Positions 1-7,903 of a DNA stretch of 41,685 nucleotides are shown here, one piece after another; the first letter of the stretch is position 1; every line of letters starts with the position of its first letter. Made by a program: the position numbers and the translations under genes. The notes under the pieces were generated by a model, which searched no databases, had not been told where the DNA came from, and saw nothing but the letters and a program-made list of their open reading frames with translations. The stretch is from Actinomycetota bacterium (lineage in GTDB: Bacteria; Actinomycetota; CADDZG01; WHSQ01). The stretch covers positions 1 through 41,685 of the forward strand of contig WHSV01000024.1 in assembly GCA_009379915.1 (NCBI GenBank), written 5' to 3'.

Positions 1-45
1 CAACGGTTTTCAAGACCGTCCGCTTGCCAATTAGCGTAGCCCTCC
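1..45 (-). tRNA. tRNA-Ser(UGA), 5' part, cut by window start
   Basis: Read on the minus strand from 45 downward, the sequence begins with acceptor strand GGAGGGC, followed by a D-arm and an anticodon arm with stem ACGGT/ACCGT. The 7-nt loop CTTGAAA places UGA at positions 34-36, so it reads serine UCN codons. The variable arm, T-arm and 3' end lie outside the window. Seryl-tRNA synthetase is encoded 1.9 kb upstream on the same strand. On the plus strand the same loop would read UCA (selenocysteine-like), but the acceptor and D-arm fit only the minus strand. Confidence 0.85.
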
Positions 46-121
46 AGGCCCCCCACAGTACCCGTGACTCCGTGCTCCGAGCCCGGAAACCCGGTCAAGG
101 GATAAGCAGACCTTCGGCAAA

Positions 122-146
122 CCGGCCCCCTTAAAAAGAGGGCCGG
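122..146 (-). terminator. Hairpin terminator after the lysyl-oxidase-like gene
   Basis: A 7-bp GC stem (CCGGCCC 122-128 with GGGCCGG 140-146) encloses an A-rich loop. On the minus strand it is followed by a short T-run (CCGGTTTG). It sits 33 bp past the stop of the minus-strand gene ending at 179. The rest of 46-178 shows no gene. Confidence 0.45.
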
Positions 147-178
147 GGTGACAATGGTCGGAAATCAGATAAACGAGT

Positions 179-1621
179 TCAGCCGGTGTCGATGCCTCTC
201 CAGGGTGGCACTCTGAGGATCCGCTTGCCACGCCTCGTCTTGATGATGACCTTGCGCCGCTCAATGTTGTTGTCCACATCGGCATCGTGGAGCAAGGTTC
301 CTGGGTTCGCCTCGACCTCGAGGTAGTAGGTCCCGTCGGGCAGGTTCGTGACGTTGAAACTCTGGCCCGGACGGCCCTGATAGTAAGTGTCGCCCCAACC
401 CAGCGGCAATACCTCTCTAACCCACAGAGACGACTCTCCGCCACAGTTGCTGCCGCCGAAGCCGATGTCATCCGGCCTCCATTCGGCACCCTCGAGTGTC
501 AAATCGACCGGGTCGGTGGGCGCGAGGCAGAACGACTCCTTCTTGCTTCTGACGACCTTGCTATTTTCCTTAGAGACCAGCCTGTACGCCGCGAACTGGC
601 GGAAGTGCCAGTGGCCGTGACCGCGACGCTTGTCGTACTCGAAGCTGCCGACGGGGGCCTTGCCGACGATCTCGCCGTTCTCGTAGAAGTACTGGTAGGC
701 GTCCATCAGATCCTCGCCTTCTTGCCGAAAGCCCTCGACGTGGAGCGACGAGGCGCCGCCGAGCCAAACCGTTGCCCCGAACCTGAGGTACTGCTTCCTG
801 CCGTTCGACACCCTCATCCCGAAGGCCGGAAGTGCGGCCAGGTCGGGCAGGATGGCAGGATCGGGGTTCTCGATGACGGGCACATCCATGAACTGCTGTT
901 GCCGGGCGAGGGCTCGGGCCTGCTCGCAGTAGAGGCATCCGCCGCCGCCCTCGACGGTCTTGAGCTTCAGGGTCACGTCGGCGCTCGCTTGTTCCGGGGG
1001 AACGCCCAATGCGCTGACGAACTTCTTCGTGATAGAGGCCCTGAGCCTGTAGCGCCCGTCGGGGCCCTTCAGCCGGAGCCCGCTGTACTCGAAGATGCTG
1101 GTCGCCCAATCCTGGTCGATCCCCCAAACCATTCCCTTGGTGAAGGGCCCGCCTCCGCAGAAGTATGGATAGGTCGGCTTGAAGGGGCCGCCGTCGCCGA
1201 CCCGCTGCTGGTCCCAGCTGTTGGGGCAGAAGTCGAGCTTTCGCCGCTTGACCACCTCCCCCTTGGAGTTGGTGATCCGCAGCTTAATGAAGTCCTTGAG
1301 CCCCCACCACTCCTGGAGGAGGTCGCTATCGAGTGGCTCCGAGACTCCTCCCGGCCGCGTCCGTGTGAGCGTCAGCGGCTCACCGTAGTCCGCACGAGCC
1401 ACTCGCAATTCGAAGGGGCCGTCTGCAGCAAAGATGTGCAGGCCGGGCTCGAACCAAGCGGCGCGGTTCGGGCGACGCTTGACCTCGATGGTCTCGCGCG
1501 CGGCCCTCATTCCGATGGTCGGCTCCGCGGCGGAGGCCGGAGTAATTCCCAAGCCCATCGAGGCCACCACTACCGAAACAGCTGCGGCGAACAACCGACG
1601 CCCGGAAAATGCCACCTTCAA
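179..1621 (-). CDS. Secreted lysyl-oxidase family protein
   Basis: The product is about 480 aa. The preferred start is TTG at 1621, preceded by GAGAAAGG at good spacing. It begins a signal peptide with a basic n-region (SGRR), a hydrophobic core and a cleavage-like ASAAEP. A longer in-frame reading from 1759 would bury the signal peptide. The C-terminal half matches the lysyl oxidase fold: a copper-type His cluster GHGHWHF (about 603-620), then FxAYRL, Cys-containing SNCGGES, GWGDTYYQGRPGQ, a V-TNLPDGTYYLEVEANP strand and D-DNN. In this family, copper and a Lys/Tyr-derived quinone oxidise peptidyl lysine to aldehyde. The N-terminal half has the paired Cys and strands expected of an extracellular domain, but I do not recognise it. 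Substrate is unknown; it is probably exported or wall-associated. Family call fairly sure, catalytic activity inferred. Confidence 0.75.
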   Translation of the reverse strand: MKVAFSGRRLFAAAVSVVVASMGLGITPASAAEPTIGMRAARETIEVKRRPNRAAWFEPGLHIFAADGPFELRVARADYGEPLTLTRTRPGGVSEPLDSDLLQEWWGLKDFIKLRITNSKGEVVKRRKLDFCPNSWDQQRVGDGGPFKPTYPYFCGGGPFTKGMVWGIDQDWATSIFEYSGLRLKGPDGRYRLRASITKKFVSALGVPPEQASADVTLKLKTVEGGGGCLYCEQARALARQQQFMDVPVIENPDPAILPDLAALPAFGMRVSNGRKQYLRFGATVWLGGASSLHVEGFRQEGEDLMDAYQYFYENGEIVGKAPVGSFEYDKRRGHGHWHFRQFAAYRLVSKENSKVVRSKKESFCLAPTDPVDLTLEGAEWRPDDIGFGGSNCGGESSLWVREVLPLGWGDTYYQGRPGQSFNVTNLPDGTYYLEVEANPGTLLHDADVDNNIERRKVIIKTRRGKRILRVPPWRGIDTG

Positions 1622-1779
1622 GACAGTGCCTTTCTCTTTGTTGACGTTGCCCGGCCACCAAGAAGGTGTACGCGCAACTCGATGTGATAACTGACTCCTC
1701 GCGGAAGCCGAAGGTTGCAGCGTTCCTTCGAATCTCGAGGTGAGTGAAAGGCATATCACCCGAAGGTGCTCAAAAGTAA

Positions 1780-1809
1780 GAGGGACGGCCTCTGAAATGG
1801 CCGTCCCTC
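1780..1809 (-). terminator. Strong hairpin terminator after serS
   Basis: A perfect 11-bp stem (1780-1790 with 1799-1809, arm GAGGGACGGCC) has an 8-nt loop. It lies between the serS stop at 1931 and the next minus-strand gene start at 1621. The minus-strand flank is CTTACTTTTG, a weak T-tract. It would end the DUF4446-serS transcript. The remainder of 1622-1930 holds no gene I can support. Confidence 0.65.
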
Positions 1810-1930
1810 CGAATACAGCTAAGACGCACTAGTCAGTCACATGCGTACTACGCGGGAACCGTCGCGAACACCGGCCGACCCACATGTGACCCTCAATCGG
1901 TTAGGGCTCATTTGTCCCAATGTTCGCGGA

Positions 1931-3226
1931 TTATTTCGCGCGTGGCTTGATTTCATTGAAGCCCGTGTAGGGCTGGAGCGCTTCGGGGATATCGACGCTC
2001 CCGTCGCCCCGCTGAAAGTTCTCGAGCAAAGCGACGATCATCCGACCCACGGCGCAGGCAGTTCCGTTGAGCGTGTGTACGAACCTCGTTCCGCCTGACT
2101 TGGTCTGCGGGCCTTCCGAACCCACCCCGCCTCGGAACCGGACCTGAAGTCTGCGCGCCTGGTAGTCGGTCGTGTTGGAGGCGGAGGTCAGCTCGAGATA
2201 GCGCTTGGCCCCCGGGAGCCACGCCTCGTTGTCGACTTTCTTCGCCGCTGACGAACCGAGATCCCCAGCGCACATGACGAGTACTTGGTACGGGATCTCG
2301 AGGCTCTGCAGGATGCGCTCCTGATTCGCCCGGATCGCCTGGAATTCGTCCCAGGAGTCGTCGGGATGGCAGAACGAGAACTGCTCGACCTTGTCGAACT
2401 GGTGAACCCGAATGAGTCCCTTGGTGTCCTTGCCGTAGCTTCCAGCCTCTCGCCGGTAACAAGGTGAGTAACCCGCGTAGCGAATCGGAAGATCGGCTGC
2501 GTTCAAGATCTCGTCCGAGTGCATGGCCGCAAGCGCGACCTCCGAGGTCCCGGTCAAGAAGAGCCCATCGCGTTCGACCACGTAGAACTCGTGCTCCTCG
2601 GCGGGAAGAAAACCGGTTCCGTACATCGCGTGCCTGCGAACCAGAACAGGTGGAACCACCGGAGTGAAGCGGTGCTCCATCAGATAGTCCAATGCGAAAC
2701 GCACGAGGGCGAGTTCGAGCATCACACCGGGACCAGTCAGGTACACGAACCGACTGCCCGAGGTCTTCGCCGCGCGGTCGGAGTCAAAGATACCGAGGCC
2801 CTCACCAAGGGCAACATGATCCTTGGGTTCGAAGTCGAACTCCGGACGTTCGCCCACGGTTCGTTCAACAACGTTGTCCTTCTCTGTCAATCCATCGGGC
2901 ACGCTCTCGTGGGGAAGGTTCGGAAGGTAACCTGCGGCCTCGTCCAACTCGGCGGCCACACGCTCTAGCTCGGGCGTAAGCGTCTCCGCCTTCTCGCCAA
3001 TCGTTCTCGCATTCGCGATGGCGGCGGCACGCTCGTCTTTTGGCGTCTGGCCTATCGCCTTGTTCGCTTTGTTGTGCTCGGCTCGCAGGTGCTCGACTTC
3101 AGCGAGCAGCTCGCGGTGACGTGCGTCCAGCTTGAGGATGTGATCAACACCCTCGACGCCCCCTCTGCGTTCATACGACGCGCGCACGAACGCGGGGTTG
3201 TCTCGTAGGAGTTTCAGATCGATCAT
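1931..3226 (-). CDS. serS: Seryl-tRNA synthetase
   Basis: At 431 aa this is the usual length for bacterial SerRS. The protein opens with MIDLKLLRDNP and an N-terminal coiled-coil arm of heptad-like Glu/Ala/Leu sequence (about residues 30-100) that grips the long variable arm of tRNA-Ser. The class II core follows: the motif 2 region with SPCYRREAGS and a loop GKDTKGLIRVHQFDKVE, the TSASNTTDYQARR segment, and motif 3 with LNGTACAVGRMIVALLEN. It charges tRNA-Ser with serine through seryl-adenylate in the cytoplasm. The ATG at 3226 has GAGG just upstream and follows the DUF4446 stop by 18 bp, so the two are probably co-transcribed. A tRNA-Ser gene lies downstream on the same strand. No anomalies seen. 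Confidence 0.97.
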   Translation of the reverse strand: MIDLKLLRDNPAFVRASYERRGGVEGVDHILKLDARHRELLAEVEHLRAEHNKANKAIGQTPKDERAAAIANARTIGEKAETLTPELERVAAELDEAAGYLPNLPHESVPDGLTEKDNVVERTVGERPEFDFEPKDHVALGEGLGIFDSDRAAKTSGSRFVYLTGPGVMLELALVRFALDYLMEHRFTPVVPPVLVRRHAMYGTGFLPAEEHEFYVVERDGLFLTGTSEVALAAMHSDEILNAADLPIRYAGYSPCYRREAGSYGKDTKGLIRVHQFDKVEQFSFCHPDDSWDEFQAIRANQERILQSLEIPYQVLVMCAGDLGSSAAKKVDNEAWLPGAKRYLELTSASNTTDYQARRLQVRFRGGVGSEGPQTKSGGTRFVHTLNGTACAVGRMIVALLENFQRGDGSVDIPEALQPYTGFNEIKPRAK

Positions 3227-3244
3227 GTGCGCCTCGGTGAACCG

Positions 3245-3775
3245 CTAGCCGCGAGACGCCGAGGAGGGTTCCTCGGCCCCCCGGCCGTTGCCCGACACCG
3301 CCGCCTCAATGGCCGCGCGCTCCTCGTCCGACAGATTGTGCTGCGACTTCATGCCGCGCACGGACTTCGCGTAGGTACGAGTCTCGGTACGGCCGTTGAT
3401 CGAAGTGATAACTATCCCGTCACCGTAGTCGTCGAGAAGGGCGGCCGAGAACGACAGTTGCCCCCCCATGTCTTCGAACGCGTCGTAACGGACTACGGCG
3501 AAACGCTGCATCGCCAGACGTCCGACCGACGCCAGATCCTCTTGGGCATTGGTCACGGCATTGATCTTCTGTTCGACCTCTCGTGTCCTACCGACGGACT
3601 CACCAACGGTCGAGAGGAGGTCATGATCACCGTTTTCTCCACGGAGGAGCATGTACTCGCGCCGAACTTTTCTCAGGCGAATCATCAGGAACAGTACGAG
3701 TAGGAAGCACAGGAGAGCGACGCCGGCCACGATGGCGGTCGCAAGAGTCAGTTCTTCCAGAGTGAGTTCAGGCAC
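3245..3775 (-). CDS. DUF4446 family membrane-anchored protein
   Basis: The 176-aa product has one N-terminal transmembrane helix (about residues 12-34, ATAIVAGVALLCFLLVLFLMI). A basic stretch and a coiled-coil-like segment (about 45-80) follow, then the family signature VRYDAFEDMGGQLSFSAALLD and GIVITSINGRTETRTYAK. This is typical of DUF4446, a Firmicutes/Actinobacteria family with no established biochemical role. The start is GTG at 3775. There is no clear ribosome site, but TAGGAT lies 8 nt upstream on the minus strand, so the mRNA may be leaderless. It heads a unit with serS. The C-terminal tail is hydrophilic and probably disordered. Confidence 0.85.
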   Translation of the reverse strand: MPELTLEELTLATAIVAGVALLCFLLVLFLMIRLRKVRREYMLLRGENGDHDLLSTVGESVGRTREVEQKINAVTNAQEDLASVGRLAMQRFAVVRYDAFEDMGGQLSFSAALLDDYGDGIVITSINGRTETRTYAKSVRGMKSQHNLSDEERAAIEAAVSGNGRGAEEPSSASRG

Positions 3776-3799
3776 GGTGGGTCATCCTACACTGGCGGC
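3776..3799. promoter_or_regulatory. Compact divergent promoter with overlapping -10 boxes
   Basis: Only 24 bp separate the divergent GTG (3775, minus) and ATG (3800, plus). A plus-strand -10-like hexamer TACACT (3788-3793) ends exactly 6 nt before the larB ATG. A minus-strand hexamer TAGGAT (3784-3789) ends 8 nt before the DUF4446 GTG. The two share two bases, so simultaneous use is unlikely. Neither gene has a convincing Shine-Dalgarno, consistent with leaderless mRNAs. Promoter use is inference. Confidence 0.45.
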
Positions 3800-4555
3800 A
3801 TGCGCGCCGAAGAGGTGAACGACCTTCTCATTGCCGTGAAGGAAGGCCGGCTGGCCCCCGATGACGCGGTTGGTCTCCTGCGCGAACCAGTGGACGATCT
3901 CGGTTTCGCTCAAATCGACATCCATCGTGAGCTTCGCCAGGGGCTGCCCGAAACGATCTATGCCGAGCACAAGACGCCAGAGCAAACGGTGGCGATCGCC
4001 GAACGGATGCTCGCGGGGACAACGGGACCGGTCATCGCCACGCGCGTCCCGAAGGTTGCAATCGGGGCGTTACGGGCCCGTTTCCCCGAGCTCACTCATA
4101 ACGAGGTCGCGCGCGTCGCGGTGCTTCGTTCGGAGATCGGCGAGTCCCCCCGAGGTCTCGTCTCGGTGATCACCGCCGGCACATCCGATTTACCCGTCGC
4201 AGAGGAGGCTGCGGCCGTCGCCGAAGCTTGTGGCATCAAGGTCGAGCGCGTAACCGACGCGGGCGTAGCCGGACTCCACCGAATTCTTGCGGCGCGCGCG
4301 CCACTCGCCGAAGCGGACGCTGTGATCGTCGTCGCAGGCATGGAGGGTGCGCTGCCGAGCATCGTCGGGGGTCTCACGGGAGCGCCGATCATCTCCGTTC
4401 CAACGAGCGTCGGATACGGGGCGTCTTTCGACGGTCTCGCGGCGTTATTGGGAATGCTGAACTCGTGCGCCGCGGGTGTGGTCGTGTGCAACATCGACAA
4501 TGGCTTCGGAGCCGCCATGTGCGCGCTGCGAATAGTCAACGGGAAGATCCGATGA
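3800..4555 (+). CDS. larB: LarB, pyridinium-3,5-biscarboxylate mononucleotide synthase
   Basis: The 251-aa product matches LarB throughout. It has an N-terminal helical part (ELRQGLPETIYAEHKTPEQ) and a C-terminal PurE-like AIR-carboxylase domain. That domain shows VITAGTSDLPVAEEAA, TDAGVAGLHR, VVAGMEGALPSIVGGL and VPTSVGYGASFDGLAALLGMLNSCA. LarB carboxylates and hydrolyses nicotinic acid adenine dinucleotide in the first step of nickel-pincer nucleotide synthesis. The cofactor is used by lactate racemase and related LarA-type racemases/epimerases. The stop overlaps the larC start (ATGA), showing translational coupling. No larE or larA lies in the window. Start ATG at 3800 is supported by the -10-like box 6 nt upstream rather than a ribosome site. 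Confidence 0.92.
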   Translation: MRAEEVNDLLIAVKEGRLAPDDAVGLLREPVDDLGFAQIDIHRELRQGLPETIYAEHKTPEQTVAIAERMLAGTTGPVIATRVPKVAIGALRARFPELTHNEVARVAVLRSEIGESPRGLVSVITAGTSDLPVAEEAAAVAEACGIKVERVTDAGVAGLHRILAARAPLAEADAVIVVAGMEGALPSIVGGLTGAPIISVPTSVGYGASFDGLAALLGMLNSCAAGVVVCNIDNGFGAAMCALRIVNGKIR

Positions 4556-5736
4556 GGGTCTGCTACTTCGATTGCTTTGCGGGGGCGGCGGGGGACATGA
4601 TCCTCGGGGCGCTCCTGGACGCCGGTGTTTCCAGCTCAGTCGTCGAGGAAGCCGTCGGTGCACTCGATCTCACCGGATGGTCGCTAAGCGTTCATGACAC
4701 CGACAAGGGGGGGCTGCGGGCAACTCGAGCGGTGGTTCACAGCCAGGAGGAGGACGTCCAGCGCTCGTTGGCCGACATCGAGGAGGTGTTGACCTCCTCG
4801 AGTTTGTCCGACCGCGTTCGGAGCCTGTCGCTATCGGCGTTCAGGACATTGGGCCAGGCCGAGGCTCGCGTTCACGGCGTCGACGTAAGCGAGATCCATT
4901 TCCACGAACTGGGAGCGCTCGACGCCATCGTGGACATCGTCGGATCGTGCGCGGCGTTCGACCATCTCGATCCTCAGCACACCACCGTGTCGCGACTCCC
5001 CCTCGGCAGCGGCACGGTCGAGGCGGCACACGGCACGTTTCCAGTTCCGGTACCGGCGGTAGGAGAGATTCTCTCAAGAGCGAAGGTGCCCGTGGAGCCG
5101 GGTGGGACGGGTGAGACCATCACTCCGACGGGTGCAGCCTTGCTCGTAACCTTCGCCGATTCCTTCGGTGCGCCTCCGCCGATGCGCCTCGAGTCGACCG
5201 GGTACGGAGCGGGGGAGCGCGACGCCGATCTGCCGAACGTGGTCCGGCTCCTGGTGGGCCAGGCCGACCCCTCCACGGACTTCGCCGCTCCCGGGTCCCC
5301 CGAGGCCTTCGTAATCGAGACGAACCTCGATGACATGAGTCCTGAGCTCGTCGCACACGCGTGCGAACGGCTGCTCGAAACCGGCGCCTCGGATGCGTGG
5401 ACCACACCGATAACGATGAAGAAGAGCCGGAGCGCCGTAACGCTCTCGGTTCTGGTGAACCCCGAGAATAGAGACGGGGTGCTCGCCGTGCTGTTCGCGG
5501 AGACCTCCACTTTGGGCGCGCGGGTGATTCCGGTGGCCAAAGAGATGCTCGAACGCGACCTCGTGACGGTCGAGGTGGGGGGCCAGGTAATCCGGGTCAA
5601 GCAGGGGATTCGCAGGGGGAAGGTCGTCAACCGGGCCCCCGAGTACGAGGACGCCCGGGTCGCCGCTCGGGAGCTGGGATTACCCCTGAAAGAGGTCTAC
5701 CAGCTCGCTCTCGAGCAGGCTCGAATTCTCTCTTGA
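4552..5736 (+). CDS. larC: LarC, nickel-inserting cyclometallase of the pincer cofactor
   Basis: Start ATG 4552 overlaps the larB stop by 4 nt, giving 394 aa. The open frame extends upstream inside larB, but MRVCYFDCFAGAAGDMILGALLDAG is the family N-terminus. Other family (formerly DUF111) segments include FHELGALDAIVDIVG, TVEAAHGTFPVPVPA, GTGETITPTGAALL, ETNLDDMSPELV and TTPITMKKSRSA. LarC inserts nickel into the bis-thiocarboxylated pyridinium mononucleotide using CTP. In Lactiplantibacillus plantarum larC is read as two pieces joined by programmed frameshifting; here it is one continuous frame with no slippery site needed. It acts with LarB and, in known pathways, LarE, which is not visible here. 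Confidence 0.93.
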   Translation: MRVCYFDCFAGAAGDMILGALLDAGVSSSVVEEAVGALDLTGWSLSVHDTDKGGLRATRAVVHSQEEDVQRSLADIEEVLTSSSLSDRVRSLSLSAFRTLGQAEARVHGVDVSEIHFHELGALDAIVDIVGSCAAFDHLDPQHTTVSRLPLGSGTVEAAHGTFPVPVPAVGEILSRAKVPVEPGGTGETITPTGAALLVTFADSFGAPPPMRLESTGYGAGERDADLPNVVRLLVGQADPSTDFAAPGSPEAFVIETNLDDMSPELVAHACERLLETGASDAWTTPITMKKSRSAVTLSVLVNPENRDGVLAVLFAETSTLGARVIPVAKEMLERDLVTVEVGGQVIRVKQGIRRGKVVNRAPEYEDARVAARELGLPLKEVYQLALEQARILS

Positions 5737-5890
5737 TCTCCTCGGAGCCTTCGTCGCGCGTCGAGGGGTCGATGGTTAGGGTGGTGCAGCTTTAGCCTGC
5801 CGCGATCGGACTGGTTGCGGCACCGGCGAGAACGAAAGGCGGCGCCTACGGGGCCGAGTGAGCGGCGGGGTGGAGTGCTCATGCCGCTGA

Positions 5891-6155
5891 CACCGGGTTT
5901 CGGCCGAACCTTTCGCCGATTTGGTCGCTATCCGACCATGGCGGGCGAAAGAATAAGCCAATCGAATCGATCGGGCTCACGTCGACCGAAGCGGGTCTCC
6001 CACACCGGTTGCGGCACCAACTCACCCCTTCGATGCCGGTTTGGCCTTCCGGCTGCACCACGACCGGCTGGAGCGGGCCCCGAAACCCCGGGACGGCACC
6101 AAATTTTGCCCCAGTCGATGCCCCCCAACACCAACTCGCCCCCGTGGGCTCGCCA
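5891..6155 (+). repeat. Interspersed intergenic repeat, copy A
   Basis: This occupies most of the 515-bp gap 5737-6251, where I find no convincing gene. The core at 5911-5938 (TTTCGCCGATTTGGTCG... with arms TGGTCG 5922-5927 and CGACCA 5933-5938) also occurs at 25631-25658 and 26800-26828. A preceding GGTT...AACC hairpin is shared with the 26784 copy. The tail CGGCACCAACTCACCCC...GATGCCGGTTT (6011-6042) and CCAACTCGCCCCC (6130-6143) are also found in the other copies. A 12-mer GGTTGCGGCACC occurs at 5813-5824 and again at 6007-6018. Boundaries are approximate. Confidence 0.75.
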
Positions 6156-6251
6156 AACGAGATGTTTGGAGAAAATTCTCGCGATCGGAAGGACTTTCTC
6201 GTGGCGACCTCGAAAGCACCCTCATCAAAGTAGTGCCCCCCAAGGCGCGAG

Positions 6252-6282
6252 ACGGCCCCCGCTTCCACCCGGCGGGGGCCGT
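6252..6282 (-). terminator. Strong hairpin terminator after osmC-like gene
   Basis: A perfect 11-bp stem (ACGGCCCCCGC 6252-6262 with its complement 6272-6282) has a 9-nt loop. It lies 30 bp past the osmC-like stop at 6312. There is no strong T-tract on either strand, as is common in high-GC Actinobacteria. Confidence 0.65.
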
Positions 6283-6311
6283 CTTGTGTCTGGAGCCGGA
6301 ACTCGAGGGAG

Positions 6312-6746
6312 CTACGAAAGGGTGGCTCCTGCGGTGATGTCGAGGTTGCCGGCGAGGGCCTTGCTGACCGGGCAGCCATCCCTGGCCATGCCGACGAGCT
6401 CTTCGAACTTTGCCTGATCGATGCCCGGTACCGTACCGGTGACGTCTAGGTGGACGGCGCTGATGCGCGGCCCCGCGTCGCCGACCTCGAAGGTCACGTT
6501 GGCCTTGACGACGAGGCTCTCGGCCTCGCTTCCCTCCTTGGCGATGATGTTCGACAGAGCCATCGAGAAACACCCGGCGTGGGCGGACGCGATCAGCTCC
6601 TCCGGCGCGGTCGAGCCCTCGGGCCTGTCGGTGCGCCCCTCCCACGTCAGGGGTAGCTCACCGAAAACGCCGCTCTCGGGCGTCACGCTGCCCTTGCCTT
6701 CGAACAGGGTGCCGCTCCACTGGGCGGTAGCTCGACTCACTGCCAT
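6312..6746 (-). CDS. OsmC-family peroxiredoxin
   Basis: The start ATG at 6746 is fixed by a perfect AAGGAGG (6754-6760, minus strand), giving 144 aa. The frame is open upstream to 6830, but that part does not resemble the family. Both OsmC-type redox cysteines are present, in SAHAGCFSMALS and GMARDGCPVSKAL. N-terminal features AQWSGTLFEGKGSV and EGSTAPEELIASAHAGC are typical of the OsmC branch rather than Ohr. The family reduces organic hydroperoxides in the cytoplasm, with dihydrolipoamide or small thiols as reductant. It stands alone between the dpp operon and a terminator; the 107-bp gap to dppF suggests its own promoter. Length and motifs look intact. Confidence 0.9.
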   Translation of the reverse strand: MAVSRATAQWSGTLFEGKGSVTPESGVFGELPLTWEGRTDRPEGSTAPEELIASAHAGCFSMALSNIIAKEGSEAESLVVKANVTFEVGDAGPRISAVHLDVTGTVPGIDQAKFEELVGMARDGCPVSKALAGNLDITAGATLS

Positions 6747-6853
6747 CTCAGATCCTCCTTGGTCGTCATCGCCCCTCCATCCATCCGTACGGTTGTTGGG
6801 GCTTGGCTGATCATTGACGACCCTACCCATGTCTGAGTTTTGAGACTTCGAAA

Positions 6854-7903
6854 CTAGGAGACCGCCTCAGCTCGTCCCGATTCGTGGGCCTTGATGCGCC
6901 CGGCCATGATCTCCTCGGCGTAGTGGCAGGCTGCCACGTGACCGTCGGCAAGTGTGCGCAGCTCGGGATCCTCCGTGTCGCACCGATCGGGCTGGCGGAA
7001 GGGACAGCGCGTGTGAAAACGGCAACCCTGCGGTGGGTTCGCCGGCGAGGGGAGGTCACCCTTGAGCAGGATCCGCTCGCGCGACGCCTCGACCTTCGGG
7101 TCCGGAATCGGGACGGCAGAAAGCAACGCCATCGTGTAGGGATGGCGCGGAGAGGCGTAGAGCTCGTCGGCGCCTGCCACCTCGACGATCTTTCCGAGAT
7201 ACATAACCGCGATGCGATCCGAGATGTGTCGCACGACCGCGAGGTCGTGGGCGATGAAGAGATAGGTCAGATCGAACTCCTCTTGAAGCTCTTCGAGAAG
7301 GTTGACCATCTGCGCCTGAATCGACACATCGAGGGCAGAGACGGGCTCGTCCGCCACGATGAGGTCGGGGTTCAGCGCAAGGGCTCGGGCCAGCCCGATC
7401 CTCTGTCGCTGACCACCGGAAAACTCGTGCGGGTAGCGTGCCGTCGCCGACTTGGGAAGGCCGACGATGTCGAGGAGCTCCTCCGCTCGAGCGCGGGCCT
7501 TGTCTCCCATCGCGATTCCGTGAATCTTCAGCGGCTCGGCGATGAGGTTGCCCACGCTCTGACGTGGGTTGAGGGACGAGTAGGGATCCTGGAAGATCAT
7601 CTGCATACGGCCCCGCAGCTTGCGCAGGTCGCTCTGGGACAGGGACGCGATGTCTTTGCCCTCAAAAACGATGCGCCCTTCGGTCGGCTCGTAAAGACGC
7701 AGGATCGTCCGCCCGACGGTCGTCTTTCCGCAACCGGACTCGCCGACGAGCCCGAGGGTCTCTCCTCTCTCGATCTCAAACGAAACTCCGTCGACTGCCT
7801 TGACATCACCGACGTGGCGATCGAAGACGAGGCCGGACTTGATGGGGAAATAGACCTTGAGATCCTCGACCTCGAGAAGGTCGCCTGCATCGCTGGTCGT
7901 CAC
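6854..7903 (-). CDS. Peptide ABC transporter ATP-binding protein (DppF/OppF type)
   Basis: The 349-aa product starts at GTG 7903, overlapping the previous gene's stop by 4 nt. Walker A is GESGCGKTT, the Q-loop follows in [13 protein letters not shown], the signature is SGGQRQR, Walker B is [12 protein letters not shown], and the H-loop is in FIAHDLAVV. The C-terminal oligopeptide-transporter domain has the [15 protein letters not shown] cysteine pattern that in this family can hold an Fe-S cluster. The protein powers uptake of peptides or related solutes at the inner face of the membrane with DppD and the two permeases. It is the last gene of dppABCDF, transcribed toward 6854. Confidence 0.94.
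   Translation of the reverse strand: MTTSDAGDLLEVEDLKVYFPIKSGLVFDRHVGDVKAVDGVSFEIERGETLGLVGESGCGKTTVGRTILRLYEPTEGRIVFEGKDIASLSQSDLRKLRGRMQMIFQDPYSSLNPRQSVGNLIAEPLKIHGIAMGDKARARAEELLDIVGLPKSATARYPHEFSGGQRQRIGLARALALNPDLIVADEPVSALDVSIQAQMVNLLEELQEEFDLTYLFIAHDLAVVRHISDRIAVMYLGKIVEVAGADELYASPRHPYTMALLSAVPIPDPKVEASRERILLKGDLPSPANPPQGCRFHTRCPFRQPDRCDTEDPELRTLADGHVAACHYAEEIMAGRIKAHESGRAEAVS

Noticed and set aside
1-45. Selenocysteine or tryptophan-like tRNA with UCA anticodon on the plus strand
   Set aside because: Acceptor and D-arm strands fit only the minus strand, where the anticodon is UGA for serine.
4228-4551. N-terminal extension of larC inside larB
   Set aside because: The extension has no family similarity; LarC starts at ATG 4552, overlapping the larB stop.
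5815-6417. Arg/Pro-rich open frames in the interspersed repeat at 5891-6155
   Set aside because: Frames differ between repeat copies and are broken in copies B and C, while DNA hairpins are kept; the similarity is at the nucleotide level.
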